Source: Cinnamomum chago (Eukaryota > Streptophyta > Magnoliopsida > Laurales > Lauraceae). From it: a stretch of DNA of 64,000 nt. Where the stretch lies: NCBI GenBank assembly GCA_038049695.1, contig CP142454.1, forward strand, positions 14,932,001 to 14,996,000. Reading direction: 5' to 3'. This document shows positions 46,359-58,005 of the stretch, in pieces. The notes below the pieces were generated by a model that was not told where the DNA came from, did not search any database, and worked only from the letters and a program-made list of their open reading frames with translations. Numbering within the stretch: position 1 is the first letter of the stretch; each line of letters starts with the position of its first letter. A program made the translations under genes and the position numbers.

Positions 46359-46721
46359 CTGCGGCAAACATGCGGTTGGGAGGCCTGTTCACTTGGTCAC
46401 CCTTCTCTCTTTCCTTCTCCTTGCCGCAAATGCCGCTGATACGCTCGTGGTTTTGTGGGGTTGTAATGAGTCAGGGTCCGGATCTTCTGCCTCTGCAGCG
46501 ATTGCATGCTATTACACGAAGAACCCTATAATCACACTTTTTTTTTTTTATTGAAACTCCATTGTAGGATCCATATAAAGACGATCAGGACCATTCAAGA
46601 TTAATGTCGCCCCATAAGTACACTTCAGTTTAGAAGGAGACATCGTCCCTCTACGGTCCCCTGTAATTATCGTGTTAAAACAAGTCAAAATAAGGAGGAA
46701 TTTGTATACAAAAGTTGGGAA

Positions 46722-47844
46722 TAGGCCTGTCAATGGAACGGGCTGGGCTGGGCTTGGGTTGTCCAATCCCGTCCCAAAAATAGGATGGGCCGCCAGGTGT
46801 TGTCCAATCTCGGCCCTAAATTGAACAGGCATGCATCAAATCCCGTCCCATACGGGCCCGGGCTGGGACCGGACCGAGCTTGGGCTTAGCCCAATCCTAG
46901 ACATAAGCAAAACATTCTCTAATTATTCATACTGTCATCATATACCTGGTGTAAACCGGACTTTAAACCCCCCTCATTTTTTCCGGGTTCGGGACCGGCA
47001 ATGCAATGCAACAAGCTTATTTATTTATTTATTTATTTTTGCCGGTCACAGTAGAAAATCAGAAAATCAATAGAAATGAATGAATATCCTATATGCTACA
47101 TGGGTTAAGTAATGTATGAACGGTTAAAACCTTTTTTTTTCGGTGAAAGTAGAAAATCAGAAAATCAATAAAAATGAATGAGAATGAGTGTCCTATATGA
47201 GTCAAGTTAAAGTAATGTAGGATCGGTTAAAAACTTTTTCTTTTTTTTTTTGTTGGTGAAAGTAGAAAATCAGAAAATCAATAAAATGAATGAGAATGAA
47301 TATCCTATATGGGTCAAGTAATGTAAAAAAGAAATTAACATAAATTATTTTTCTTTTAATATGTCTAAAACATCAGTTAGTGCATTCCCATCATTGTCTA
47401 AATCACCATCACTAGTCGGGTCATGACTAAACCAATCTTGGGCACAAACTAATGCTTCTACCGTATTTGGTTTCAAAAAAGTCCTATGTGGGTCAAGTAC
47501 CCTCCTCCGGTGCTAAATGATGACTCTGAAGCAACGGTAGAAACTGGAATAACTAAAATATAACGAGTCATTCGAGATAAAGTAGGATACTTAGTTGAAT
47601 TTAATTTCCACCATTGTAATATATAAATAATTATTATTAAATGACTCTGTAGCGGGCCGGGCCGGGCTTGAACGGGCTGGGCTGTTTCTGCCCAGTCCTA
47701 GTCCCATTTTGGCCGGGCTTTAAAATGTATTGTCCAAGCTCAGCCCATTGGGCTCAATTTTTTTTAAAAGCCCTATATTTTCGGGCTTGGGACAGGCCGG
47801 GCCGAGCTTTTTACCCGTTTCAACGCGTCCCATTGACGGGCATA
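46722..47844 (-). mobile_element. hAT transposon, internally deleted, with TSD
   Basis: Ends taggcctgtcaatgga and, in reverse, tatgcccgtcaatggg match. The flanks are gttgggaa on both sides (46714-46721 and 47845-47852), a perfect 8-bp target duplication as in hAT elements. Subterminal regions are rich in gggctgggc and gggccgggc. On the minus strand 47345-47640 encodes the C-terminal hAT dimerisation region, with WWKLNSTKYPTLSRMTRYIL and IPVSTVASESSFSTGGG. After a frame change come TVEALVCAQDWF and a stop-free tail. The rest of the transposase is missing, so it is a non-autonomous derivative. Confidence 0.85.
47041..47330. repeat. Three tandem copies inside the hAT element
   Basis: Copies start near 47051, 47149 and 47262 with gtagaaaatcagaaaatcaa and contain atcctatat and aagtaatgta (periods 98 and 113 bp). 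A T-run separates the units. Confidence 0.75.
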
Positions 47845-47852
47845 GTTGGGAA

Positions 47853-48585
47853 CCTAATTCTGACTCTTACCTTTTTTATGTCAATCGAATGGAGTCCGGT
47901 AGAAAAAGGATACACAAGTCTTTCGTGGGACTAGGGCTCGGGTCATAAATAGAGATGGTAAACAAGTTGGTGTTGGCTCATGTCATTTTTGCTTCATGGC
48001 CCATGTTGTTTTTATACCCGCCTGATTAAAATACAATTCATCCCAAATCTTTCCCACGCCACAATCTTTGTTGAAGTCCATAATCGCCCCGACTGGCCCC
48101 ATTTGTGGGGTATCGGTAGGGAGCGTTGTGGATCTAAGATCGGGTTAGGGTTGGGTTGTGTAGGGTGTTTGGTGATGTCTTCGTAGATTTTTTTTTTTTT
48201 TTTTAATGATGTGGGTATCTTTAGGTTTTTGACCCATTAGGACTAATCCCTTAGGTGACAGCTCGTTAAACTTTAACAAATGCACACCCGTAAATTTGGT
48301 GTTGTTTCAAATACAAGACATAGGGAGCAAACTTACGCCTTATACCACTCGTCCAGCACCTAAGTGAGTAATGCATACATAGAATGAAATAGCACATTGA
48401 TTGTATAAAATACAAAATACTAATTACATGAATATTCAAGTTTTCAAATTTTACAACATACCGATTAAAATAAGCACGGATGAATTATTCTCACTTCATG
48501 TGGTGGGGCATGACAATTTATGAATGAAGGAAAATACCTCATAGAACGTACAAATCCTTTCAATTTTCCGGCTTTGTATCTGGTT
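47853..48585. other. No gene recognised
   Basis: Intergenic, with a poly(T) run at 48188-48204. It lies between the hAT element and the Ty3/gypsy fossil. Confidence 0.4.
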
Positions 48586-49671
48586 TACCAAAGACGAAAA
48601 AGCAACACGATGCCGTAAGGGTGATCATTGATCGTCTTACGAAGTCCGCATACTTCATTCCATTTAGAAAGGATATGGGATTCAGTGATATGTCCAGACT
48701 GTTCCTCAAGGAAGTGACTCGATTGCATGGAACACTGGTCTCGATTGTCTCCGATGGGAATAATCGGTTTGTTTCTGCATATTGACAATCATTTCAGAAT
48801 TCCATGGGCACTAGACTTCGGTTTAGTACTGCTTATCATCTACAGACTGACGGACAATCATAAAGGACTATACAGACTTTAGAAGACTTGCTTCGTGCCA
48901 GTGTTATTGATTTCGGGAGTGATTGGGATGACCATTTAGCGTTGTGCGAGTTTGCATACAACAATAGTTATCGTTCCAGCATTGAAATGACACCATTTGA
49001 GGCATTGTACAGTCGAAGATGTAGGACTCCAGTAAGCTGAGAAGAAGTTGGAATTTGAAGTTTTCATGGTCCTACGATAATTGCTGAAACAACAGAAAAT
49101 GTTCAGAGAATACAAAATAGACTAGATCAAGGCAGAAGAGCTATGCTGACAATCGTTGGCGTGATCTAGAGTTTGCGGTTGATAATTTAGTCTTTTTGAA
49201 GACTTTCCCGATGAAGGAACTAACCGATTCGGGCAAAAAGGGAAGCTTTCCCCAAGATTCATTATACCTTTCAAGGTCAAGAGAAGAATTGGAAATGTGG
49301 CTTACCACCTAGACTTTCCAGCATAACTCTCTGGTATCCATAATGTTTTCCATGTTTCAATGTTTCTAAAGTATGTGACTGATCCTTCACATGTCATTCA
49401 TCACGAAGAGATCCAAGTGTTACCGAACACCACATATGTTGAGAAGCCAATATGGATTATCGATACCAAAGAAGCGGTCCTGCGTACAAGAACGATAAAA
49501 TGGGTTGAGGTTCTTTGGGATCACCATGAACCTAGTGAAGCTATATGAGAACTTGAGGAGCAAATGACTCAGAAGTATCCTGAGCTATTCGTTCAGGTAA
49601 TTTCAATTTCAAATTGTTTAATTGACTTATATTGCATTCAGAGGAATAAATGATTCTAAAAATTTAGGGGA
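48586..49671 (+). mobile_element. Ty3/gypsy fossil: integrase core and C-terminal region
   Basis: Recognisable parts in order are the integrase core ([49 protein letters not shown]) and the C-terminal integrase tail (HNVFHVSMFLKYVTDPSHVI through QKYPELF). The order and wording fit the chromovirus lineage of plant Ty3/gypsy elements. gag, protease and reverse transcriptase are absent. It is broken in several places. The LTR follows directly at 49672. Confidence 0.8.
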
Positions 49672-50636
49672 TTATTAGACCCCGTCCCGAGTTAATCGAG
49701 AATACCTCTAATTGATTGGAAATAAAGCTAATTAACTATATTTAATTAAGCTAATGATGGTTTATTGCAAAATGAAATTGAATTAGCTTAAAAAGAATGA
49801 TTTGGGCCTAATGAAATGATAATGAAAGAGATCAAATGAATTGAATGGGTTTTAAACTTAAACAAGAAAAACTAAGGACTTTTTCATGAATACGAATCTT
49901 TGCGTATTTTGTCGAATACAAAAATTCTTGATACCAACACGTGTATCTCGGCGAGTACGTTAACTTTCATAAAAGACTCGAACTCGTTTGACGAGTATCG
50001 GATCAAATGACCCTTCATTTTACTCGAGTTGTAAATAAGAAGATATAGTGGACTAAAATGCAAAGTGTGGCTTATATAGAGATGAGATGAGTTCATTCAT
50101 CTCATTCCCAGCTCTAGCAAACCCTAGACTGCTTTTCTTCTTCTTCTTCTTCCATTTCCTCCATCAAGTGCCAAGGTTTTCAAGTGATTTTGGTAGAGAT
50201 TGGAGCTACTCCATTTACTTCATCTTCTTCATCTTCTAGCTTGGTTTCCTTGGAATTAAAGCTTGAGAGAAAGCTCAAGATTTCTCTTCACACAGGTTAT
50301 AAGTGAGTGTTTGAATCCTTATTTAACTTTCAAATTCTATTGAGTGCTTAGGAATTGTTTCTAGCTCAGTTAACTCATAGGACTTATACCTTGAATGTTT
50401 TCATGGAGATAAGCTTGAAAAGAGGGATTCAAGTTGAGAAGTTTCCATTTCAAATCAAGCTAACAAATGACTTCTTATCAAATTTATATTCAATAGAGGT
50501 TTTTGTCAGTCAACCTTCAATTAGAGGCACGTATATGCTCTTCTAATGATTTATGATGTTATAGAACTTGTAGGAACTCAAGGAGTTCAGTTTCCAGAAA
50601 TTGCTTCAGTCTGGAATGTTGTTTTGGCAACAGTTC

Positions 50637-50765
50637 GGATAACCGAGCTGCTGACCGCCAGCTAACCGAGGTGGTGACCAATGGGTGACCGAGGTGGTGA
50701 CCAATGGATGACCGAGATGGGTGACCGAAGTGGTGATCGACGTGGTGACCGAAATGGTAACTGCC
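50637..50765. repeat. GGTGACCGA microrepeats in the LTR
   Basis: About eight copies of phrases such as gaccgaggtggtgacc and accaatgggtgacc, lying about 965-1095 bp from the LTR start. This is the same relative zone as the microrepeats of the solo LTR at 31842. Confidence 0.65.
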
Positions 50766-51879
50766 ATTGAGAAAACTTGCAGAATAAATTCTGATTTTTT
50801 TTGAATTAAAAGCCCCAACCATTGTGGCTAGTGTTAAGGATATCTAAACCTTCATAAGTGTTAGCTAAGGTTATCTGAATGTACAAATTTAACTAAGGTA
50901 ATGTCATCCACAATAACACGTACATGGATAATGAACGTTTCATTCAATTGTTTGGTTTAGATAATTGTTAAGAATTGAGATAGAAATTGAATAAAATGGC
51001 CAGTTTGATTGGAAATTGTAAGTCTGGGACTATATAGTGGTTCCTGAAGCTCATTATTGAGCCATACTGAATTAATAAATGAATAATGCATAATGAATTG
51101 TTACTAAAGGTAACAACATTCTTACTGTAGTAGATGAAATTGGGGGTGTTCCGAAGCTCTGTGGTGATACCAGTGATCTCTGATCTAGACACTGGGAAAT
51201 CCCACCATATTGGACTGAAAGGTCATAGACTGAAAAGTCATACATTGGACTGATGAGTCCCACCGATAAGCCATTAATAAATGCTTAATGTAATGAATGA
51301 ATTGAATATGACCACCGAAATGAACGAATATGAATTGCTTCTTTTGGGAAGAACCAAATTGAATTGAAACCAATACTATTATAGTTGTCAATGTAGTTGT
51401 TGTTGTTACTTGTGTTTACTATTGCGCAAGACATTGTTATAGAGTTGATTGTCTATAATTGTTTAGTTAATGAACTGGTAGAAGCAACATATGTTGTCAT
51501 AGAATTGTATATGCATTGTTGAACCTTCGTGTTCACGGTGTTACTGATGATGTTACAGCCATAGTTGTCCGTGCCGATTAGGCAGAGGCCGAGCCGCCAA
51601 CGGAAGAGGCCCATCCGATACCTCCACGAAGTTTAATCGAATGGACTTGAATCGGAGTGTCAAAGAATAGAATATTTGGGAAAATGTTTTGATAAACACT
51701 TGTGTATAACATTTTGAATAGTGAATAGACGTCACCTGCATTGTATTTGAATATGCAGTGGTTGACTTCGTTAGGAGATTGATTATGTATATGAACTTTA
51801 CTTTTAATGTAGAGTAACTTGTTCAGTTTTAATAATTTGTCAATGTATGTTGTGAGTGCCTAAAATAATACGAACTTGC

Positions 51880-52660
51880 TGGGATGGAGATCGATTAAGC
51901 TCCTCGGGAAGAATCAAACGCTTGAAACCTAAAAGGGGAGGAGAAGCAAAGGTCAGAGACCCTGGCTGCATTCAGTCGAATGCACTCTGATGCCTGAGTT
52001 AGTGCTGACACTGAACAAAGGATGAGTAAGGTGGAGAAGAAGGGTAAGGGTGAGCATAAGCATATGTGTACCTCCTCTGGGATTGCTCCTTGCATATATA
52101 TAGGCTGAGAGTTGACTCTTAGGACAGAGTCCCATCGGACTTGACCCGGCGGCTTGGGGGCAAAGTCCCATCGGACTTGACCTTGATGTAGACGTAGCCA
52201 CCGGGTAATGGTAACTTTTTACCTATTTCCGATGCATGTCATTATTACTTAGCACGTTCTGTAACGTGGCTAAGTCTTCATAGGCACAACTGTTTTATGG
52301 AAGCAGTCTAGCACTGTTGCCGAGATGCATGAAGCCAAGATCAAGATACACCGAGCTGGTACTCTTACCGAAGCTAGCACGATCTTGGTACTGTGGAAAG
52401 TCCCAACTGGCACTACTGCCGAGATGGATACAGCCGAGATAGATAAAGCTAAGACCAAGATATGCCGAGCTGGTACTCTTATCGGTGCTAGCATGATCTC
52501 GGTACTGTGGAATGTCGCCACTGGCACTACTACCGAGATGGATAAAGCTGAGACCAAGATATGCCTAACTGGTACTCTTATTGATGCTAGCACGATCCCT
52601 ATATGTATTGTAGAAATATCCTCACACATATGTATTTATATATATATATATATATATATA
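51880..52660. mobile_element. Unclassified insert in the gypsy LTR
   Basis: Sequence absent from the related solo LTR. It includes a two-copy phrase gtcccatcggacttgacc (about 52129-52182) and ends in a (TA)n tract at about 52636-52661. No inverted ends or target duplication were found, so its class and exact limits are open. Confidence 0.45.
52323..52608. repeat. Tandem repeats, periods 114 and 99 bp
   Basis: Units begin at about 52337, 52451 and 52550 with aagaccaagatatgcc-like text followed by gctggtactctta and gctagcacgatc. The 15-bp period difference comes from an internal gagatggatacagcc duplication. The open frame through it is a repeat artefact. Confidence 0.75.
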
Positions 52661-52844
52661 TGTTTCGCAAAAATATGCATTGAGAGATACGTATGATAGA
52701 TCCCTTATGAATTTCATCTTAACTTCGGTTAATTTAGGGTTTATGAGAGTAAGTATGACAGATTCGCGACCCTGGATTAGCCCTGAGTGATCCGATCTCG
52801 GGCTCAGGTTGTGACACTACTTTAGTTGTGTGTTTTTCGCCCCC

Positions 52845-54030
52845 AGCCCCCAAAATCTATCTACTGTTATCCTTTTCAAAATAAAATTCTCAGTTGGAAT
52901 CTGAACCATACTACCATCTTCCTCCACAGAAATCGACAATTCAATCAAGAGGTCTCACCTGTTTTTGTCATCCAACCGTGGACTCAATCCGTTGTCTGTC
53001 TGCAATTCATGGCATCGAGGAGAGATTTCCCATTACCTCCTTCATTTCTGCACTTGATCTATTTCCGAAACTCAATTTTTACATCACGATCTATCATACT
53101 TTCGGTACACAAATCTTTCCAAGATTTGATGTTTACAGGGCGATTCCTTTTTGTTTCTGGAATCTCCGACAGTATGACGTTTGATTCTCCATATAAAGTA
53201 GAGAAATCAAGAACAGATTCTACTACCTCAATGAGAATCAGATATTTCTTTTTGAGGAGTGGTATCCACCTAGGGGGAAGCTTCCTTAGCTGACAATTCC
53301 GGCCAAAACCAAAACCTCCCGGCAATACTAGAGGTAGTATAAATAATTTTTAATACTATTCCACAGGTAGAGCTTATTCCTCAACATTTACCCTTTGATG
53401 GAACCTAGTCCATGCTTTTTTGGTGACTTTGATGCTATATTAAGTTTCCTTTTAGTTGATTTGGCGTGTCAATTGAATTGATTAAGAAGAAAAGAAGTGC
53501 AATATTGCATAAGGAACACATAAAATTATAGATTCATTACAGTAGAAACAAAGAAGAACAACGAACAGGAGTATCGATTGATCTCCGATGGTACAATGAC
53601 AGAAGGAAAACTGCTAGTAATTGACAGGAAGGAAAGATGAAAACACAAAGTCGGATCATAGTCTATGATCTGAGACTGCCATTATAGTCGGGAATCTGCT
53701 TTTTTTTTTTTCTTGATGCGGATTTCTGGAATAGGGTAACAGGTCAACTTAATATATAACCACATCTTCTGCTTCATTGCAGCTTTATATTCTTCAAAAG
53801 CCTGCCACACATAGTGAAAATGTTATCTTCAGACAGAATCATTAGCATTTGGTCAAAATTAGAAATATTGCAGTTCTAGAGCTCTCCAAAGCACAAAAGT
53901 TTCTCCACTTTCCACAGAATCTTAGAAGAGATAAACAGAATAAAGTAGAAAATATACAATCTATTAGTAGAATCAGGTCCAGGGAATTGATATATATACA
54001 TAAAGTATTATATATAGGACAAATTGAGCT
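52845..54030. repeat. Partner copy of the 42.3-43.5 kb repeat; 3' part of the RADIALIS-like locus
   Basis: Diverged direct copy of 42290-43500, about 10.5 kb away. It starts shortly after the gypsy LTR ends at 52816. It contains the proposed second exon of the RADIALIS-like gene (53801 downward on the minus strand) and its untranslated tail. Confidence 0.6.
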
Positions 54031-55082
54031 GGAAGGAGTTTGGTCTGAGTAAAAAAGTATTAGTCTTGAATCTCATGTGTGCTTGCTTTTCTGTAAGAGA
54101 CAAGGATAAGGAAGAGTTGAAGGTAAGGATAGAATCTGTCGACTACAGGAGTCTAGTTGGGGGAATTTGTATTTGTATTGTGCCAAACCAATCATTTCTT
54201 TATTCGGACCAGTTGATTGTGTGGTAGCACGCAGTGTCGTGAGCGGCTAGCACACAGTTAAATTGGTCTACTTGTAAATGAGGATCAATGTGTTTGGATA
54301 ATCTGAGTTACGTTTAAGCGAGGCCTGTTTTGTTCTTTCCCAATACCGTTTATAGGTAAACAGAGTCGCAAATAATTGGATCCAGTTAAACTAATGACTT
54401 TAGGGCAACTGAGTTCAGAGGATCCAAACAGGTCCCTCATTTAGTCAAAGTGAGAGTGACAGAAGAAAGCACTAAAACTAAGGGGCCGGGGAATCTAGGA
54501 ATTTTGAGATTCTGAGTTAGGGGATTCGGGCATTTTTAATTAGGACATTCCTAAGTGGGGAACTGGATATGGCCATATGGGTCCTGATGGAAAAAGGCTA
54601 AATCCCAAAAAGTTGGCACTTGTATTTAAGTAGTAATTGATGATTCTTTACTCTTGTCAAGTTTTAAATTAGAAGAAGAACAGAAAACAGATAGAACAGT
54701 GAAGACTCTAGCAGGAGAATGATCTCCGGATGGTCATTCCATCTCAGTATGAGATTTGAAGGGGAGAGCAGAGGAATGAGAACTAAATAGATAGATTGTT
54801 ACAATACATCTGGTCATTTTCTATGTTACCTTTGGAGTTCCTTCCTCCAGAGGACTTGTAATTGGGGAAAGGCACCTGGCCGGATTCAATATACTTGAGA
54901 TCCTCGACGAGGAGCTCGTAGTGCCTCTTCACCTCCTCTGCGGACTTCCCACCCACAGCCCTGGCAACATTCTGCCAGCGGTCAGGGGTGTCCTTGTCAT
55001 ACCTGGCCAACGCCTCCTCAAACAGTTTGTTCTGCTTGGGTGTCCAGGATGAGTTGGAGCTACGCATTGAGCTTGATGCCAT
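53794..55082 (-). CDS. RADIALIS-like SANT/MYB protein
   Basis: Small single-SANT MYB-related protein of the RADIALIS/RSM group, plant nuclear factors that act through protein interactions in development. Exon 1 (55082-54830) encodes 84 residues plus one base. The SANT domain spans about residues 12-62 ([52 protein letters not shown]), followed by the group motif [15 protein letters not shown] donor (AAAG|GTAACA) lies at 54829. Without splicing the frame would run to 54783 with an atypical tail (99 residues). An acceptor (gtgtggcag) at 53802 is in the right phase and would end the protein two codons later (Gly-Phe-stop at 53794), giving 86 residues. Exon 1 is certain; the second exon is inferred. 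A long (AG)n tract lies upstream of the start. Confidence 0.85.
54276..54441. mobile_element. Possible small MITE in the RADIALIS-like intron
   Basis: taaatgaggatcaatgtg...ggat on the left is an imperfect inverted copy of gatccaaacaggtccctcat on the right. The ends are Tourist-like but no clear target duplication is visible. Confidence 0.4.
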
Positions 55083-55222
55083 TAATGGATTCCAAAAAAC
55101 TGAGTCGCCTTGATGAATAGAATAGATAGCAACGGATGTAGTGGGGATAGGTAGGATGGTAATGAGTGAAAAGAAAAGCTTATGATGGGATGACTTGGAT
55201 TTAGGAAGTGGATGAGGGAACT

Positions 55223-55225
<3 letters not shown>

Positions 55226-55269
<44 letters not shown>
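55226..55269. repeat. (AG)22 microsatellite upstream of the RADIALIS-like gene
   Basis: An uninterrupted 44-bp AG tract lies about 145 bp before the ATG of the minus-strand gene, where it reads as CT. Such tracts near plant start sites are targets of BPC/GAGA factors; a role here is only possible. Confidence 0.85.
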
Positions 55270-55270
<1 letters not shown>

Positions 55271-55497
55271 CAGAAATATAAACTTGGGAAAGGAATGAGA
55301 GAAGAAGCTCCTGAAGTCAGGGATGGTATGAGCAATGTGATTGCCATGCTTGCTTCTTATATACTGGAGGGGAGGGTGGTAGGTTGGAGCCAGTTGTATG
55401 GGAGAATATATTTCTCAACCACAAGATGCAGACAGACAAGGAACAATAAGCCAGGGGGGAATCCGTATATTTCATTTAGAGAAAAATATATCTTTTA

Positions 55498-56012
55498 GGG
55501 CATGTTTGTGTAACACTTTTCCGCGGAAAATCCGTTTTTCCGACTTTTGGTGTAGAACAATTCCGCGGAAATGCTTTCCTGCCTTATCAACATTTTCCTG
55601 GATAATTGTGGAAATGGTTTTCCCATGGGGGTATGAAAAATAGATTTCCTCGGAAAACTTCTCCATCTTTTCCTCACTCTTGTCCATTTCAACCCAAAAA
55701 CCCTATAACTGTTTCATTTTTTTATTTATTTATATAAATTATTATTTAATGTTAAATAAATAATATACATGTTATGTTATTTTTCTTCAAAAAATTATAT
55801 CACCAAATAAAAAATTTTGATTTTCTATAAGGAATCCACAGCCGCACCAAATAACATCTGTACCAATTCAATGAGAAAACTCTTTTTGCATCAAACATGA
55901 ATTTCTAAATTCTAAGAAAATCATTTTTCGAGGTTTTCATTTCTATGAAATTTGCTGACGTAACAATTTCCTCTTTCTGCGGAAAGGGTACGGTGTGTAC
56001 ACAAACGTGCCC
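55498..56012. mobile_element. Tourist-like MITE, 515 bp
   Basis: Ends gggcatgtttgtgtaaca and, in reverse, gggcacgtttgtgtacac match. TTA flanks both sides (55495-55497 and 56013-56015). The interior repeats ttccgcggaaa-type palindromic phrases and has no coding potential. Confidence 0.8.
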
Positions 56013-57429
56013 TTAAAATTATATCATCATTCCAATAGCCATTAGAAAAAAAGGTAAATAGTACTTTAAAAAATAAAAGATATTTCCTGCCGACCAGTAT
56101 TCTCATAGAGCACTAGACTCTTCAACAAAATCATTCATTCGACAATGCTATTGGCCCTACATGAGCGGCATTTTCTCTAAAAGTAACCCTAGAGCGTCCG
56201 TAACGTAAGCGTCCTCTTTGCTTATAGGTTCATCCACCTCTCAGGGGAATAATATTTGATCTTCCCCAGTGAATGATAAGGTGAATGATATCCGTCCTGA
56301 CCTCGCATGAGGTGGACTTGAGCGTCATCTAGAGCCAGAGACCGCAACTAGGGTTCACGAGGGGTCCTTCCATTTTACCCTTTTCAGGGTGCAGACATAT
56401 CTGCTTTCAGGTTTGCTGTCGAGCTGCAGCAAAGAAAGTTCTGTGGCTTTAAGCTGTGTTTGGTTTGCATGCATCATCATAGGGGAGATAAAAAGTACTT
56501 CCAGTTTTGTGTTAACATCTGAACAACATTCCAAGGTTAACTAGCTGGCTTGGTTGATTCGTACAATGATGAGTCATCTCCTGATCTTCCCAGCTGCAGA
56601 ACTGGGTCTTTGGGTTTCTCTTCTCCTGTAGCTTCTTTGTCAGTTAATGGGTGTCGTGTACTCACTGTTGTTTTTAGGTTAAGTTGCATAATTCTGCCTT
56701 CTTGATTTTTGGCCCTAAACAACCAAAGACACTCACACACACAAAAAAAATAAATTAAGTACCATGCCGAGAAGTAGTTCGTTGGATAGCTTTTTTAGCT
56801 TTGCCTTTCGGTGTTGCCGTGTTTGCTGGGTTCTTCTGTACGGATTCAACTTAATTAAAGAGTTTTCTTTGTTTTGATATCAAGCCTTCTTGATTGCAAT
56901 TCCAGCGTTATATATGATCTTATCGTCCTAGTAAAAAGTGGAAACTGTTCAGTTTGGGTTGGTATCAACATATCTCGAACCATATTTATATTTATTCTTT
57001 AATAAAGTTACTCCTCCTGTGAGGTACACGAGACTCATGACAACTATAAGTACTGGACTAAAAGAAATAGATGTGGGTTGAGACTTGAGAGTGTATTTAA
57101 ATTCGGTGATCAATCAATCATAGCTTTTTAATTTCTTTGAATCAAAATTTAGCAGATATAGACCATTTAGATTTATTGTATCAATGTTTGCTAATGGATT
57201 GATCAATGTCACAGTGTCAGTTCAGCAGGTGTAGGTGTCTGTTAATGGACTGGATTGATCATATATAGGTGGGCTCATGTGTGATATAAAAAAGTGGTCA
57301 TCTTGGAGAGTTTACCTTTGTTCTTTTATGCTCAGAACTCATGACCGTAACTCCCTTTAAAAGAAAATAAAACAAAACGGGTTCGAACATGGAAACATTC
57401 AGACAAAAGCCCCACTTAAGTTTTACACG
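56013..57429. other. No gene recognised
   Basis: AT-rich intergenic DNA. I see no domain or repeat that I can name. Confidence 0.4.
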
Positions 57430-58005
57430 TGTTGAGGTCAACGTCCCCTTTCCGCGCTCCTGAGCGGTTATAATTGTAGTCGAGCCCTCACCCTCACCAT
57501 AAAACTGTTGTTGTGTTGTTTCCTATCATCAATTGATTTTGGTATAAGTTGTAGCTCAATTGGTGTAAGATCTTACAAGTGGTATTAGAGCCTGATAGGT
57601 CGGGTGTTTGAGTTACTAGACACGAGTTTTGCAAGTTGCACAGCAGTAGTCGAAGCGGGTGTGCCGTTGAGCAAGGGATTGTTGAGGTCAACGTTCACCC
57701 TCGCTCCTGAGCTGTCCCAATTGTGGTCGAGCCCTCGTCATCACAATAAAACTATTGTTGTGCTGTTTCTCATCACCAATTGGTTTTGGAATGAGTGGTA
57801 GTTCAATGGCGTGTAAGATCTTACAAGAGGTATCAACGTCCACCCTCGCTCCTAAGCTGTCACAATTGTAGTCAAGCCCTCATCCCCACCTTAAAACTAT
57901 TGTTGTGCCATTTTCCATCACCAATTAATTTTGGAATGAGTGATAGCTCAACACGAGACATGTGTTTTGCAAGTTACGCAGCAGGAGTCGCGGCACACCT
58001 AGAAA
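57430..58005 (+). mobile_element. TRIM element (family B), tandem LTR array
   Basis: The first LTR is 57430-57577 (148 bp, TGTTGAGG...CTTACA). Primer-binding-like tggtattagagcc is at 57580, an internal stretch of about 100 bp ends in gcaaggga, and the second LTR is 57680-57825. A third, partial LTR (57834 to about 57952) follows, with a second copy of the internal stretch (cacgagacatgtgttttgca) to about 58005. The LTRs differ by many substitutions, so the array is old. There is no coding capacity. A tagctcaattgg phrase in the LTR resembles a pol III A box. Confidence 0.75.

Larger units (their letters stand above)
49672..52816 (+). mobile_element. 3' LTR of the Ty3/gypsy fossil, with an insert
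   Basis: Starts after a purine-rich aaaaatttagggg stretch, opens with a form of TGTTACACCCCGTCCC, and ends ggctcaggttgtgaca. It shares phrases throughout with the solo LTR at 31842-34400, including the actaaggactttttc block, a pyrimidine-rich leader and cttaacttcggttaatt near the end. It is about 600 bp longer, mostly because of an insert at roughly 51880-52660. No 5' LTR is in the window. Confidence 0.75.

Noticed and set aside
52325-52696. 123-codon open frame with repeating peptide
   Set aside because: It runs through 114/99-bp tandem DNA repeats and a TA tract and has no protein family features.
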